Assembly: GCF_002775205.1 (NCBI RefSeq)
Contig: NC_036461.1
Coordinates: 16,836,015-16,900,014, forward strand
From: Xiphophorus maculatus
Lineage: Eukaryota > Chordata > Actinopteri > Cyprinodontiformes > Poeciliidae
Length of the DNA stretch: 64,000 bases
Direction of reading: 5' to 3'
In this document: positions 1 through 13,200 of the stretch, piece after piece
Layout of the letters: every line of letters starts with the position of its first letter
Position numbering within the stretch: the first letter of the stretch is position 1
Program-made: the position numbers and the translations under genes
The notes under the pieces: generated by a model
Database searches by the model: none
Told to the model about the DNA's origin: nothing
The model's input: the letters and a program-made list of their open reading frames with translations, nothing else

Positions 1-1204
1 GTCTTTTGATGTGGGCAATTTGGCTCATCGTGTAGATTATTTTAAAGTTTTTCAAGCGTCCAGAACTAATTAGACCGAGTCAAGCATGAAAATAGTAATA
101 CACAGAATAACAAAACCTCTATAAATTATTATACACTTATCAAAGTTTCTCTCAAACACAGTTTGGTTTTGGTGGCACTTTAACTGAGTGGAAATAAAAA
201 AATAGGTGCATAGGAAGGCAAGAACCAACATCTCTTGTTCTTGAAAGTTGAAGAACCACTGTTAATTTAAAACCCATTACTTGGAGACACAAACCTTTTT
301 CAGTTCTTAAATCTAAAATATTTTTTTGTCTCTCTATTTTATAAATCATAGTTAGCAGTTGAGCTCACAAGAAAACATTTCTCTGACTATGGAGGGATAC
401 TGGTCAGCAAATAACTGGACTGAAGATAAGCAAAAACATCTAAACTCAAAAGAATTTTTTTCATGACCATTAAAAATCTTTCAGATTTACAAGCAAGCAG
501 GTTTTGCACACTGTGAGTAAAGATGTACATAGCAGTAAATGGATGTGTGTAGCTCCACAGTAATGGAACTAAGTGACATTACAACAGTAAGTAATGCTTA
601 TTTAAAATGTATCTACCGTCTTCTCATGTACGAGCCAACAGATTGCGTCATGAAGCTTCACTGTTTGTGCAACCAAGAGATATCGGAAATCCAGATTCTC
701 ACGTTTCTCTGATGATTTCAGGTAATTTATTACTACCAGCCCCCAGGGGTTCTCACAAATCCCCCCCCCCCCCCCCCAACCTCTGGAGTTCCCCTTTAAT
801 TACAAATCTCTCTGTGTTTTCTCGTGTGGCAATCAATGTGTCAACACAGTCACATCAGCTGCAGCCAGATTCAAATAAAATTGTTCATATCAGTTACAAA
901 GCACTTCCATCAGTCAGGCAAATCATGCCAAACCACATCATCTGTTTTTGCCTCTATCTTGATCATTTTCCTTCCTTCCTTCCCAACTCTTCTCCTTTTA
1001 TCGTTTTATTGTTCCGTCCTGACAAGATCTTTATGTGATCATCTCAGAGATATGGGTCTTATCAGGTGAAATCCACCCCCTACTAAAATGCTGCCTTCAA
1101 GTGCCATCAACTTTTCACAGTGGTTAGATTGGCAGTGGTAGTGTAATCAGATATGAGCCGTTGTCGGCACCATTTTTGATGCAACTGTTCTTCTTATCAC
1201 ACAC
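1..1204. other. tspear intron, left edge
   Basis: This lies downstream of the last visible tspear exon (donor at 1204-1203). I looked on the minus strand for further EAR-repeat exons and found none. Apart from the poly-C tract nothing is recognised. Confidence 0.6.
761..777. repeat. Poly-C tract
   Basis: Seventeen consecutive C, inside tspear intronic sequence near the left edge. Such runs are prone to sequencing-length error. Confidence 0.95.
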
Positions 1205-4200
1205 CTTGATTGTCTGGAACACTTGAAATTTTCCATCGATCCAAACGTAGATGACCGAGTCCAGAGAAGTGGTCATGCCATCGAAAGCATTTGCAACCAC
1301 CAGGAAGTGGTACGGTCCAACTTTGAAGAACTCCCAGTCGTAGGCCCCCGATGTGATCAGTGTCTGGTGAACCTCAAAAGACTTTGTCGATCTGCTCCAC
1401 TTGTAGATCACGCTGTTGATGGTGTGATTGTTGTTTCCTGAAAGGAGTAACGGTAAGAGTAAGATTTGGTTTTATTCACCATCGCCAAAAAGCTGCAAGG
1501 CACTGAAATACAGTACAGTCATACGGTGTTCACCTTCTGACAGAAATATTTTTATTCTTACACACTTACATGTTACAGATCATTAACCAGATAAATATAA
1601 CCCAAGTATTTACAAAAGTAGTTTTCAAATGTTAATTATGCTAATTAAGGGAAATAAGCTTTGTCTCTTTTTTTTTAGATTGAGACATGATGTTTTTCCT
1701 TCTTAATGTTGTCAGCATTTTTTTGTTTAAATTATTTATTGATCCTGCAAATCTGTCAGTAAAAAAGTGGTTAATCAATTACTCCACACTTTAACAATAG
1801 AGTACTGCTTTCTGTATTTACTTGGATTATCTATCTGATATTAAAGTCGGTTGAATGATCTGAAATATTTAAGAATGATTAAAAAAAAGAAGCAAAAACG
1901 TGATAAGTACTTTTGAATGGCAGTGTAATTGCTTACCCATTCTGTGATTGGCCACAGCAAGATATGTCTGTTCATTAATGTTGAAAGCCTCCCAGTCTCG
2001 AGCGCAGTAGGTCTGCAGAGTCTGGAACTGCACAAACCGTTTTCTTCTGTTGCTCCATTTATAAATGACAGAAAAGTCAGATTCAGGCTGTTTGTCAACA
2101 GACTTGTTTGTTTCAGTCCCAGAATTAGACACTACCAGATATGCCTATAGGCAAAAAAAACAAAATGGAGGTAATGAGAGATGAATTTAAGGTTTTAATT
2201 TTCAAAAGGTGTTGATAAAAAAAAGGATGGAATCTCCATAACACCTTCTTTCCTACTTGGAAATGCTTCCAAGACAGAGCGCCGTGAGTGCTGATGTTCT
2301 GGTAGAGCCGGAAACCCAAGTTGGTCCAGAGGTACACAGCAGAACCAGAGGCTGAGGATCTGTGGGCCATAGCAGCCATGAGGCCAATGCCTTGTATCTG
2401 AAACACCTAAAGAACAGATAAAAATGAGCTCAAAACAAAACAGCAAAGTCGTATCGGAAAAGAAATGATGAAGAAATACCTCTACATCGTGTGTCTCAGA
2501 GCTGGTGGTAAGAACCTGCTGTTCCAAAACGTAGTCCAGTCTTTTATGGTCTGTGTTGGAAGGTAAAATGATTTTGTCAATTGTAACAAAGAGATAAAGA
2601 TGCTTGTTGCTAGCAGTTGGATGCTCACCCTCCAACACAGTGATCCACATTGACCCGTCACAGACATAGAGGCCCTTTTTGAGAGGATTAAACCACAGCT
2701 GACCTCGCAGCAACTCAGAACATGGCCTCTCCACGCCCACTGACAGTCGTCCTGCGGCTCCTGACAGATCGCATTGAAGACGGAGCAATCAGCGGTAATT
2801 CCCTAATACTCGCGTCACATTCCCTTGTGAAGCAAATGTACAAATTACCAGAGGAAGTGTCATGTCTCTCATTCTGCCTCCTCCTGACAGGCAGGTCTAA
2901 GAGCAGCGGTGGAACTGACAAAGCTGCAAGCCGGGGGTCAGAAGACGGGCAGAGTTGATTGGAGGCGTCTGAGTTCGGCACAAGAACCAGTTGTCGCATC
3001 AGACCCTGAACATGTGGCAACAGATGAGATACTCGTCAACAAGTGGTTGGGATGCTATTAAATGTCCTTGGAGTTGAATCACAATTTGAAACTCAACTCA
3101 CTGAAAACAAGCCCTTCCATCTTCCCCGACTGCCAATGTGGAATCTGGATGCCTGGATGTTAAGATCTGAAGGGAAAGCCCTGGAGGGACCACTGTTTGC
3201 AATAAAAGACAATTATCCTAAACAGCTAATAAACACTGCCTTCCAAAAGTATGCACAACCCTTGGTTGTTTTGGGGGGGGGTTTTTTACAGTCAACGCAC
3301 TTTTCTCAAAACATTTCCTTCATAAACTCACAAAGACAAGTCGCCTCTGATCTGCTTCTGGCCATTCATAAATCATGTGGACTTGCCGACATCCCATGCA
3401 GCTCTGAACGCTCAAAACTAAAGCTGGGAGTGCAAAACAAATGGAGATTCCTAAAGAGCAAATTCACTCCGGGTTGAATTTTTGGTGAAGTGTCACAGTT
3501 GCAAGTATTTTGTGTAATACCTGGGAGTTTCACGCATAAAGAAAATGAAATTCGTCTTTGTGAAAAAGTAGATCAGGCGAAGAGCACCTTGATTATCAGT
3601 TTTCTAGTCTTTCCGCATACTCTCAATTCTGGTTAGGTGTAGACTTTGACTGGGCCATGGATATGATTTCAACTATAACATTTCATTGGCTGAATCTGCG
3701 GGGAAGTTCTCCTAGAAGCTGAAACTCCAACATGTAGTATTAAGTCTTTTGAGGATTTTCTGATATTTAACTCCATCTATCTCACCATAAGCAGGTTCTC
3801 TGATCCTGCTGAAGAAACGCATCACCGCAGCATGATGCTTCCAACTAGATTGATTTTGTTAACTAATTCATTTCATATTTAGTTAATCAATTTCATATTT
3901 AGTTAACTTATGTTTGTGGTTGCACTTGATTTTATTTAGGATTATAATGTTAAAGGGGGGGATTAAATAAAAATGCACACCACACTTTTCAGTTTTTCCT
4001 TGTAAAAACAAATTTGGGATCCATGTTTCTCTTTACTTCCGCTTCAGAATTATGTTCTGCTTTGCACTAATCTTATCAAGTCCTAACAAAATACAATGAA
4101 GTTTATTTCTGTAACATGTTTACAGTATAACGTTTCAAACATCGCAAGTCACTTGAGGCTGAATTTCCTCCAACTGAAGTAACTTTCTTAAATTTCAGAC

Positions 4201-6762
4201 TGAAAAACAAGAACTTGAAACCTGAACTGTTCTGATGGTTATAGAGATTGCACCCTGCTGCATGTCAGAGGAAGCTTCTTCTCAAAACCATTTGTCACTT
4301 ACTGCCAGGATGTCATGATATGACTGCAGGGCGCAAATACATTTTACATTACAGCAAGAACATTTTATTGTGGTGAGACGTCCAGGATCTGACAGGTAAG
4401 AAGGAAAGGGAGATGATGGACGGAAAAAAGGCAAAAAGAGAGAACAAGCAGAGCTGAGCTTACCTTTCCAGCGGCGGGTTACAGTCCACCGTCAGCTTCC
4501 TGTGGTGAAGGCCGATGACTAAAACCAGTGTGTGCCACTGGTTGGGAGTTAGACGGATGCCTTGAAAGCTCCAGTGCTCTGCTGCTTTCCGATGGCCGTT
4601 GAAAACAAAATGCAGGCTGTTTTGGGATAACTTTAGTCCAAGGATGACCCCTGCATGTTTCTCATCACTCTTAGTTTCCTTCTCCCTCAGGCGCTGCTCG
4701 TCTTCTTTCTCCTCCAGTGCGACAGCCTCCACGTTACTTCGTCCCATCAGAGAGAAGACGTACTCGTCTCGCTGCAAGAAAGAGAGTAAATGCCCTCAAG
4801 ACTAAACGAATTTGGCAGTGGCAAAATGTAAAGGAGTAAATTGATTTATAATTGTGTGTTTACAGATTTTAAAATTGTGTATGTAGTTTTACTCCTCAGT
4901 ATTTTACACCGAAACTGATTTTTTGTCTTTTACATTATGTTGCAGATAATAAACACATTAAAGTACACTGACTTTCAGTTGAGTCTGTAAGGATTTAGGT
5001 TTCTGTGTTGTTTACATATCAGCATATATAAGTAGTAATATTTATTTAGTATATTAAATAAATATTAGTATTTAATATATAATGTAGTTAATAAAATATT
5101 TATTTTATGAGATATTTATTTAATAAAATATTACATTTATATTGTATTGATTTAGAATAAATGAAATATTTATTTGCAATAATACTTTTGCAAAGTATAC
5201 TTTTGGTCTTGTGTCAGAGATTCATCACCTCTGACAGATGCTTACCTTGGGTGCAAAGCGATTCACTTTCACTGTGATAACAATGGAAAACTCTTTGGGG
5301 AAAAGGTCACAGTTCACCAAGAGCTGGGAAGCGGGGAAGCTCATAGACGCATCGGGGCTGAGAAACTGGACGCCCCTCGCTCCAGCTGACTGCTTCACGC
5401 GCGCCCCGGGGACCACTCTGGAGGTGTCCCTCTCCAGAACAAAAGACAGAAGATCCAAGGGAAGCAACTCTGAGGACAGCAGACAAATGAAGGGGCCAGA
5501 ACGGTGGTCAGTGCTGTGCTATGAATGGCTGGAGATTCTGCAGAAACGAAGCTCAGAAACAGTTTGAAATCCTCACACTTCTTAGTTTGAGACTAAGGTA
5601 AAACCAATTAGAGATACAAAATGTACAGGGTAAATTGTTTACCCTGTACATTTTACCCAATTATAACACTTCTTTCCACCTGGACTGTTTGCATTGAGCT
5701 TCAATCATCTTCTCAATAATTATATCAACAGAAATTGTCCACTTTGGAGTCACATCTTTTCTGGAGTCAAATTATGAATTTTTAGCTTTTATTGAAAATT
5801 TTGTTTTGTTTTGTTTAATTATTATTATTATATTTTTTGGTACTTAAATATTCTCTACTTTTTCATTTTAGAATACTTTGACATGTGAAATCTGAACTGG
5901 ATTATTCTACATTAAATCAAACTGCTTAAATCATTGTATGATTTTTGATCATTTAAATTTGTAAAGTTAATAAATAAATAAACATTTAAAAATACATTGA
6001 GAATATAGTTGTATTCTTTTATGTGTCTGGTTAAAGCCCAGTCTTAGAGAGTACACAGTCCCTTCCAGACCCTCCAAAAAAGTGGCAAAAATGGTTCAAC
6101 TAATTATGAACTACTTTACACTGGTCTATTAAATAAAAATCCCAGTAAAATACATACATTGTAACTTGACAAAAGTGTAAAAGACAGCATTAACACCTTT
6201 GCAAGACCCCGTATTGAAAGGAAAAAACAATCAGGATGACTGGGAAGTAATAGATACATTATTTTACAAGGGTTGTTACTATAACAAGATACTCAAAAGC
6301 TGGACTGGTAGAGGAGAAATACTGAAAGATTGATGAGGTGTCAGTTGGATGTTTATCCTGTAAACCCTAATATCCTGATGTGTATAGAAATGCAACTGAA
6401 CCCTAACCCCATGCAATGCCTGTACTTGTTTGTGGATGTTCACGCAAACACACACACACACACACACACACCCACGCCAGCACTCCCAGTAAGCAGACGC
6501 AGACAGTTGGAATTATCCAGAAGAATTTTAGCTGCAGGGCCTTCCCAGCTTTTGGATGGAGCCATAAACAATCCACTAGGTAATCATTAACAGGACCACT
6601 TATGCTGAGCTAAGACGAGGAGATGTCTCGTAAAGTTTAGAACGAAACAGGTAACATTAGATAAAACGGTCTCCTACCTGTGCACTGTCTCCATGCGTCT
6701 GTCGTTGTCTCTGTGACCCTGGAAGCCCAGAGGAGGAGCAGTATGAATATCTGCCTCGACAT
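1205..6762 (-). CDS. tspear: TSPEAR-like protein (laminin-G/EAR repeats), 5' part, 3' end off window
   Basis: Ten exons join in frame to 553 codons: 6678-6762, 5246-5469, 4464-4771, 3102-3180, 2849-3005, 2629-2760, 2480-2550, 2245-2406, 1937-2144 and 1205-1437. The ATG at 6762 opens a signal peptide (MSRQIFILLLLWASR). Next comes a thrombospondin-type laminin-G domain (residues about 45-300) with motifs such as MSFPASQLLVNCDLFPKEFS, QWHTLVLVIG and CPSSDPRLAALSVP, like human TSPEAR. At least four EAR repeats follow, each with a (S)VIYKW core and a DWE-F-V/I core, for example SGAYDWEFFKVGPYHFLVVA. Human TSPEAR (about 669 aa, from memory) has seven, so the last two or so exons should lie left of position 1; none was found in 1-1204. 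The family is secreted and linked to ectodermal development and Notch signalling in mammals (known of the family). Exon 3102-3180 is only 79 bp, with phase matching on both sides. Identity is very secure. Confidence 0.95.
3583..3850 (+). mobile_element. Relic of the same DNA-element family, tspear intron
   Basis: It contains GTGTAGACTTTGACTGGGCC, then AACTCCATCTATCTCACCAT, then TCCTGCTGAAGAAACGCATC and CACCGCAGCATGATGCTTCC. These are the central phrases of the family, in order. The chance reading RFFSRIREP on its minus strand mimics a tspear residue block but is repeat sequence. Confidence 0.55.
6449..6471. repeat. (CA)n microsatellite
   Basis: A run of about eleven CA units in tspear intron 1. 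Confidence 0.95.
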
Positions 6763-8643
6763 TATGAAAAGCGGTCCGCTTCAGTTGCCAACTAACAGGA
6801 GTGTCTCCATGGCCAGGGTAATGTTCAGTCTGTTCCTCCTCCCTTGGTCTTTAGCTCGAACGATGATCCATGAAAGAAAACCGTGCATCCTTCATCTTGA
6901 TCCCGGCAAGAAAGAATATGTTCCAACTTGGAGTCTTTCTGAATATCTACTTGATCACACGTCGTCCTTAAGCAGCATGAAAGGTACCTGTGTGTGCTGA
7001 ACCAAATCCACCCCTCTGTGAAGGGAATCCTGCACCTGCAGCTCCTTTTAAACACCGGAGCCATGCAAATCACTAACCGGCCTGTCACTCATCCTCCCTC
7101 GACCGCAAATTTGGTAACACACACCGCCAGAGGGCTGAGCTGTCTCACTTTATTTGTACATTTGTGCTTACAGCACACCGACACAGAACAGCAGGCAGGC
7201 AAACACAACTTCTGTGTGCAAGCAGACGCAAAATGTCAGTCAAATGCAAAAAAGTTTTCTTTCTTTATGCTGCCTATCTTTGTCGTGCCATTGTTGTCCC
7301 ATTTGGTGTCAAATAAAAAACAGAGGAAGTTGTTTGTATTCAGACCTCTTTACTCTCTGACCTCCTAAGTAAAAATCCAGAGAAACAACTGGCTTCGGAG
7401 ATCACACCAAATATTTGTAAGAAGGAGCTCTTGTGAGATGAAAAAAAATAAATAAACTTAAACAAATAAACAAATTATTTAATGCTACGTTAAGTGAAAA
7501 TGTTTTATAGAGGTAATCAGCAAATTAAAAAAATAAATAAATAAAGTTGATTAAAGTTTGATTTCATAATCTCTGGGTTGTATATTTAAGTTTGTGTGGG
7601 ACCTCCCGAAGGCCTCCCATTTATAGACTACCATATTTACAAGGTAAATGGATTCTGCATTTTATTTACATTAATATAACAGACCATAGTGCGACCTGTA
7701 TCCAGCTGTATCGATTGAACAATCAATTTTTCTGTGAGATAGGACAGGGCTGTGGGAGAAATCCAGTTATAGAACAGAAAAAATCCCAGTACAACGCCCT
7801 AACTCAGAAACGTCCTAATTCCTGGCTTGACTCATCAATCGCAGCAACGACCTTATGACTGTTCCAGTTCAGCTGAATTAGACAGGCCCACTTATCAAAC
7901 ATCTGGGGTTCTAAATAAAGGTTACAAGGAACCAAATTTAACTATGCTAAAACAATGTCATACTTATCACATGGTTTAATCTTTTCCTTAAAGTCTCCCA
8001 GGCTTTGTGAATTGTAATTTGCATGTTTTGTTTGTTTTGGGATTTTTTTTCCGTTTGGTATTCTCAGAACTGCACCATCATTAGATTTAATCAGTATTTA
8101 TGTTTTGCCTTGGATTTTTTTTGTTGTTGTTCTTTTTAAATAGTCATCATGTATGTAATGTGAAGTTTTGTTTGACGGTAATTAGTTTTTCAGTATTGTC
8201 TGTAGTCTGAAAAGTACTTAAGCATAACATAATTGTTACAATACATAACAGTAGTCATAAATGGATAAAACTGTTGTATGGCCTGCTGGATATTTTCTTA
8301 ACACCAGGATATTTTTATATTTACCTGTGATAGCTGAATAGCCGTGATCAAGGCCTCAAAATTTTGGAACTACAGCTTTAAAGCAGCTGAAACTGTTCCT
8401 GACAGGTTTTGTTGGCGTGCTTCAGTGCTGCCACCTCGTGGTCGTTGCTTCACAGTCTCACATTAGCGAGCGTCTGCTGTTTATGAATTATAACCCTCTT
8501 AATAGATTTTTTTTGCTTAGATTGTCACTTTGAAATTGCCAAAAACATTGTGTGGTGAGTGATTGCACCTGTCCCCTTTTTTATGACAATTTTAATTTTC
8601 TTTAGCAAGCAGAAATGTAGTATGAAATTATGTTTTTGACTGT

Positions 8644-8670
8644 AAAAAAAAAAAAAAAAAAAAAAAAAAA
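8644..8670. repeat. Poly-A run of 27
   Basis: An uninterrupted A homopolymer in the tspear-sumo3 intergenic region. It may be the tail of a retroposed sequence, but no body was recognised beside it. Confidence 0.9.
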
Positions 8671-8869
8671 CTTGAGACAAAAAAAGAAAGAAAAAGGACC
8701 AAAAACATACAGTCTGAACTGATGTGATTGTAATAAGATCGAAGGGTTCCAGTTTTTGGGATATTATAGGAAAGATCAACACAAACCTGTGCTGTCACAT
8801 TATCTGTACTTTGCCATAATTGGACCTGCTGCTACTTCTTTGGTGTGGTTGAGTGCCTTTAGTTAATTT

Positions 8870-9013
8870 AGTTGTATATATTGTTATTATTATTATTGTG
8901 TGTTTGCTTATTCATACTGTATATATTTGACCTTTTGCACGGGAGCTGCAATGGAAATTTCGTTGAATTCTGTTCAATGACAATAAATGCTATCTATCTA
9001 TCTATCTATCTAT
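8870..9013 (+). mobile_element. Non-LTR retroposon 3' tail ending in (ATCT)n
   Basis: The segment ends CAATGACAATAAATGC followed by six TATC units (8991-9013). A phrase such as TGCAATGGAAATTTCGTTG just before a CAATGACAATAAA signal and a short tandem repeat is characteristic of 3' ends of fish L2/CR1-type LINEs or SINEs that share that tail (recognised from memory). Only the tail is seen. Confidence 0.6.
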
Positions 9014-9234
9014 TGTGCATGGTTGAATTTTTTTTTTTACATCGGTTCAAATAATTTGCAAAGTGAGAGGTGTGCGGAGATAAATATTGAGTTTCCAACG
9101 CTCATTGCAAAGCAAAGTCAGTCATATTGGATGTGTTCTGTGAACATCACATTTCAACTCTTCACATGTTTTCCCTTCAATTTAGGTAAGTGCTTTAACT
9201 GGGCACTTTTAACAGATGAATATGCCTTAATTGT

Positions 9235-9475
9235 AATTTATTTCATTTATGGCTGTATGTTGATGTTTATCGTCCTGCTGGAGGATGAACCTGCGTCCCA
9301 ATCTCAAGTTTTCTTCCGGCATATGTCGCTGTATTCATTTACCATCCACATCAACTTGGATTAGCTTTGCTATAACTAAGGAAAAGCATTGCAACTGAAT
9401 GATACCACCACTACCGTACTTCACTGAGGTTGTCTCATCTAACCAGGCCGCAGTATTTAATTTGCTTTGTCCACA
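9235..9475 (+). mobile_element. Relic of an abundant fish DNA-element family
   Basis: The sequence matches, with decay, a teleost interspersed repeat I recall that carries a phrase like CGTCCTGCTGGAGGATGAAC followed by CAAGTTTTC and, further on, GATACCACCACTACCGTACT. The same phrases recur in other orientations in this window. No target duplication was defined. Confidence 0.5.
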
Positions 9476-9847
9476 GCATGGATTGTGGCCGACTGCGAAT
9501 ACTACCTTCATTCAATTTACATACAGGAGACTTTTAAAGGGAATGGAGACACTGATTTTATTTAGAGGCATTTAGGTAAAGAGGGCTGAATGTGAAAACC
9601 CACTTTTTCTATCTGTAAAAAAAAAAAAGGCTTAATTTTCTTCCCACTTTATAATTGAGCTACTTTGCGTTGGTCCACAATAAAAAATCCCAATTGAAGT
9701 GTTTAAGTTGGTGGTCGTAATGCATCTAAAGTTCAAACAATAAACTGAACCACTGAATTATGCAGCAACTGCATCAATCTATAAAAAAAAAAAAAAAAAC
9801 AGCTAAATAATGAAACATGAGACCGTGTATCTGAGTACCAAACTATA

Positions 9848-9853
9848 TTTATT
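9848..9853 (-). terminator. sumo3: Candidate polyadenylation signal of sumo3
   Basis: AATAAA reads on the minus strand. It is the first exact hexamer I find downstream of the sumo3 stop at 11814, which would make a 3'UTR of about 1.95 kb. Confidence 0.45.
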
Positions 9854-12800
9854 GTATACAGTAGTAAAAGACCACAAATAATGTACAAACAAGTAGAGAA
9901 ACAAACAAGACGAGACCTGGACCCCATTCTTCATACATGACAGTGTAGTTCAGCCAGCCGCCACAAAAAACTTCTGTCCAGATAAACCCAGTTGTTAAAA
10001 TGCAAACAATGTGGAAGGCTGATTTGTAGGTACTGATAAAATGTGCTCTTATATTTGTGACGAAAGCTAAATTCACAATCATTACCAGTAAATGATTTGT
10101 GTCGAGACGCGTCGCACAAAGACTTAACTCCTCTTCTAACACGCCATCCAATGGGGAGAGATGGCTGTTCGGGAGTCATTTGTGAACTTAAACAGTAAAA
10201 TGAAGAGTTCTGATAGCAGATGGTAAGTATATATATTCGCTTTAAAAAAAAAAGAAAGGATACCGCCACTCACTCGACTGATAAAAAGGATGCATACAAA
10301 AATACAGCTGAATAAAATGGATGTGAACAGTTTAATATAAAAGGGAAATGGCTTTCTGTCAGGCCAGAGGAAGAAGGGAAGGAGATTTGCGGTCATTTGT
10401 TTAGCCGTCTTGTTCCAAATAAAACCGAATCTGCTCAGGTACGAAAACTAACCCATTTTCTGAGTGTTAAACCTCAGAAAGCATCCATAAAACTCCACAC
10501 AACTCCAAACAGGTTTGCTTTTCCACAGATTTCCAGCTCATTCAAAACCATTCTGCTCATTTCACTCCAGACTGAAAGATCCAAGTTTGCGACGGCAAAA
10601 AGATCAAAAATAAGTGACCCGCGCTCATCCCCAGGATGTGCCAACATCACGCTCTCCAACGCCAGACTCATCTGAGAGATCTTCGCCAACACGGCAGCAG
10701 AGCGCATTTTGTTTATAACACAACATCTCAGTAGGTGATGCATCGTAGAAAAGTGATGTGCTTACAACAATCTGCTTTGGCTGGACGTCCTAAGCTCAAA
10801 GTGGAAGCCGCTTGACGCCGAAAACAGCACTGGAGTCGGAAACAAGCTCTCGGCTGACGTCGCCCGCAGCTGAACTCCCAATCGGAGCCGCTTTTATCAC
10901 AGGGAGAGATTGCTGTCCGTTTAATAGCCGAAAAATAAAAATAAAGAGGAAAAAGATGCATTTGTTACCAAGATACAGCCAAAACTAAGCCTACTTTGAT
11001 GGCATAGACTTATTTTACCCCCTGATCGAGCATTTCGCCTGAGCAAATGGCAATCTGTACAACAGATTGGTCTCTATTAGAAGCCGGGGAGCAGTACACT
11101 AACGATCTAATGACACTGTTTTAACCTTGCAATTAGAGAAACATACATTTAAAGAGAAGCAGATGTTCTGTCTTTGGAGTATTGTTCTTAACCTCACAAC
11201 TAATCTAACACCCATTTGGATATTTCTATACAGGACAAAAACAAAACAAAAACAACTATAATTTTAAACGGGAGGCAAAAAAAAAAAAAAAAAAAAAGTA
11301 CAAAAACGATGCAGAAGCACCTAAAATGTAAAGATACCTAAATACATTTGCTGAACGAAAACAAAACAAAATAAAAGTGAAATAGCAAGCAGGTGGGTGT
11401 TCAGTTCATACGGTGCTTCCCCTCCAAAAACTCGCCCCACTGACTGCGACCCCTGGACAAAAACCTGCAGAGCCCCACACTCTGACGCGCTGGAAGCAGA
11501 GCCGCAACAGCAGTTTCTGTGGAGAGCCGTTGGTCCGATTACAATCTGCAGCACCAGACAAGGACACGATGGTCCTGACCAGCCAGCCGCAAAGACTGAA
11601 AACACTCAACTTCAGTCGTGACTAAAAGAGTAAATAAAACAGCTGACGAGCAATGTCGAGCAGCTGACAAAGAATGTCTTTCAAAAGAGAAAAATAATAA
11701 TATTAATAATAACAATAATTATAAGCTGGCAGGAGCAAACGGGGAGGGAGAGACAGTGAAGGTGGTTTAGGGCATGGTTTGAACATGGCCGTCAGTGAGG
11801 TGGGTGGTCGGGCTTAGCAGCACCCGCCAGTCTGCTGCTGGAAAACATCTATGGTGTCTTCATCTTCCATCTCCAGCTGGAAAGAGGATATAAAAATGGA
11901 TGGATATCAAAAAGGATTGAGCAGTCCCAATACATTTAAAGCAGAAATATATATATATATATATGTGAAATGTTTGTTTTACACATTTATTCGTGTAGAA
12001 AAGCGTAACCATACCTGTGCGGGTGTATCCGTCTCATTGATTGGCTGGCCATCGAACCTGAATCTGATCTGCCTTATTGAAAGACCCTGTCGATGAAGAC
12101 GGGCAACGGGTAAACAACAACCAGAAAGCTGAAGCAGGCGCAAACAGGAATGCAATTTCTAAGCTGTTTCAATTTTGTCAAGTCTCAATCACAAACTTCA
12201 ATGCATTGTGATGGGATTTGAAAACTTTAGAGCACTTGGATGCATCATCCAACCAGCCTCATGTCCCTGCTAAAGAAAGACATCCGTCTGATGCTGCCAC
12301 CATCATGGTTAATGCGTAGTCGGTGAGTTCAGGGTTATACAGTGTTGGTTTTCTGCTACATGAAGAGTTTTCCACTTACACAAAATGCAGGACACTTCCT
12401 TCTCTACACTTTGTATGGCTTTCCTTCAGCCTGTGTTTCCCTTCTTGAAGGCAGGAAAACACTGTGCTAGATCTTATTTAGACACGAGTTTGTTGTTGGC
12501 ACAAAAATGGGAAAAATTTCAAGTTGTATGAACACTTGCAAAGTACTGTATCGTGCAAGCGGTTGTAATATATATTATGACAGCCAGCTGGTCTTGCAAC
12601 TCACCTGTCGTTCGCAGTACGCCTTCATTAGTTTGCTGAGCGGTGTGTGTCGTTTGATTTTGAACTGAACGACTGACCCATCCTGACCTGCAACTTTGAG
12701 GTTGATGTGGTCATTCTCCGTCTTTACTCCTTCCTGCAGAGCAAATGTCAGGAGAAAGAAAAAAGTCAGAACCGAGTCAGTCGGAGTAACGGACTTTAAT

Positions 12801-13152
12801 CTTGGTTAGGCTAGCGCAGGGGTGTCCAAAGTCGGTCCTCGAGGGCCGGCATCCTGCCTGTTTTAGTTTTCTCCCTGCTGGTAGTAACAACCTTTTCAAC
12901 ATGTCAATGTTCCTCTTAGGCCTTCTAACTCATTGGATCCAGGTGCGTTAAATTAGGGAGAGAACTAAAACATGCAGGATGCCGGCCCTCCGGGACCTTT
13001 GGGCACCCTGGGCTAGGTAGGGTCTTGTGTTTTTAACAAATACAGTGGAAATCCATGGCTTGTGCATAAGTAGCAATCAGAAGGTGGCTAAAGCAACGTT
13101 GTAGCTAAATATGTGGCAAAAACCAAGACTTTGCATTAAATCAATATTAAGC

Positions 13153-13200
<48 letters not shown>

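Larger units (their letters stand above)
6763..9847. other. Intergenic: tspear upstream region to sumo3 3' end
   Basis: No gene is seen. A TATA-like TTTAAAAGG on the minus strand at 7052-7044, about 285 bp above the tspear ATG, is a weak promoter candidate. The rest is AT-rich and holds a 27-A run, a retroposon tail and a DNA-element relic (listed separately). UBE2G2, expected here from human gene order, was looked for and not found. Confidence 0.6.

Noticed and set aside
3043..3477. Plus-strand open frame of 144 codons
   Set aside because: It overlaps the minus-strand tspear exon 3102-3180, which has correct phase, splice sites and homology. The plus-strand protein matches nothing I know.
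3770..3850. Minus-strand reading RFFSRIREP with a downstream GTGAGA, resembling the tspear ARFFVGSRRR block
   Set aside because: It lies inside a decayed interspersed repeat. The true block (ASRFHIGSRGRWKGLF) was found at 3102-3180 with matching phase.
6763..9847. Search for ube2g2 between tspear and sumo3
   Set aside because: No ubiquitin-conjugating-enzyme exon is visible on either strand.
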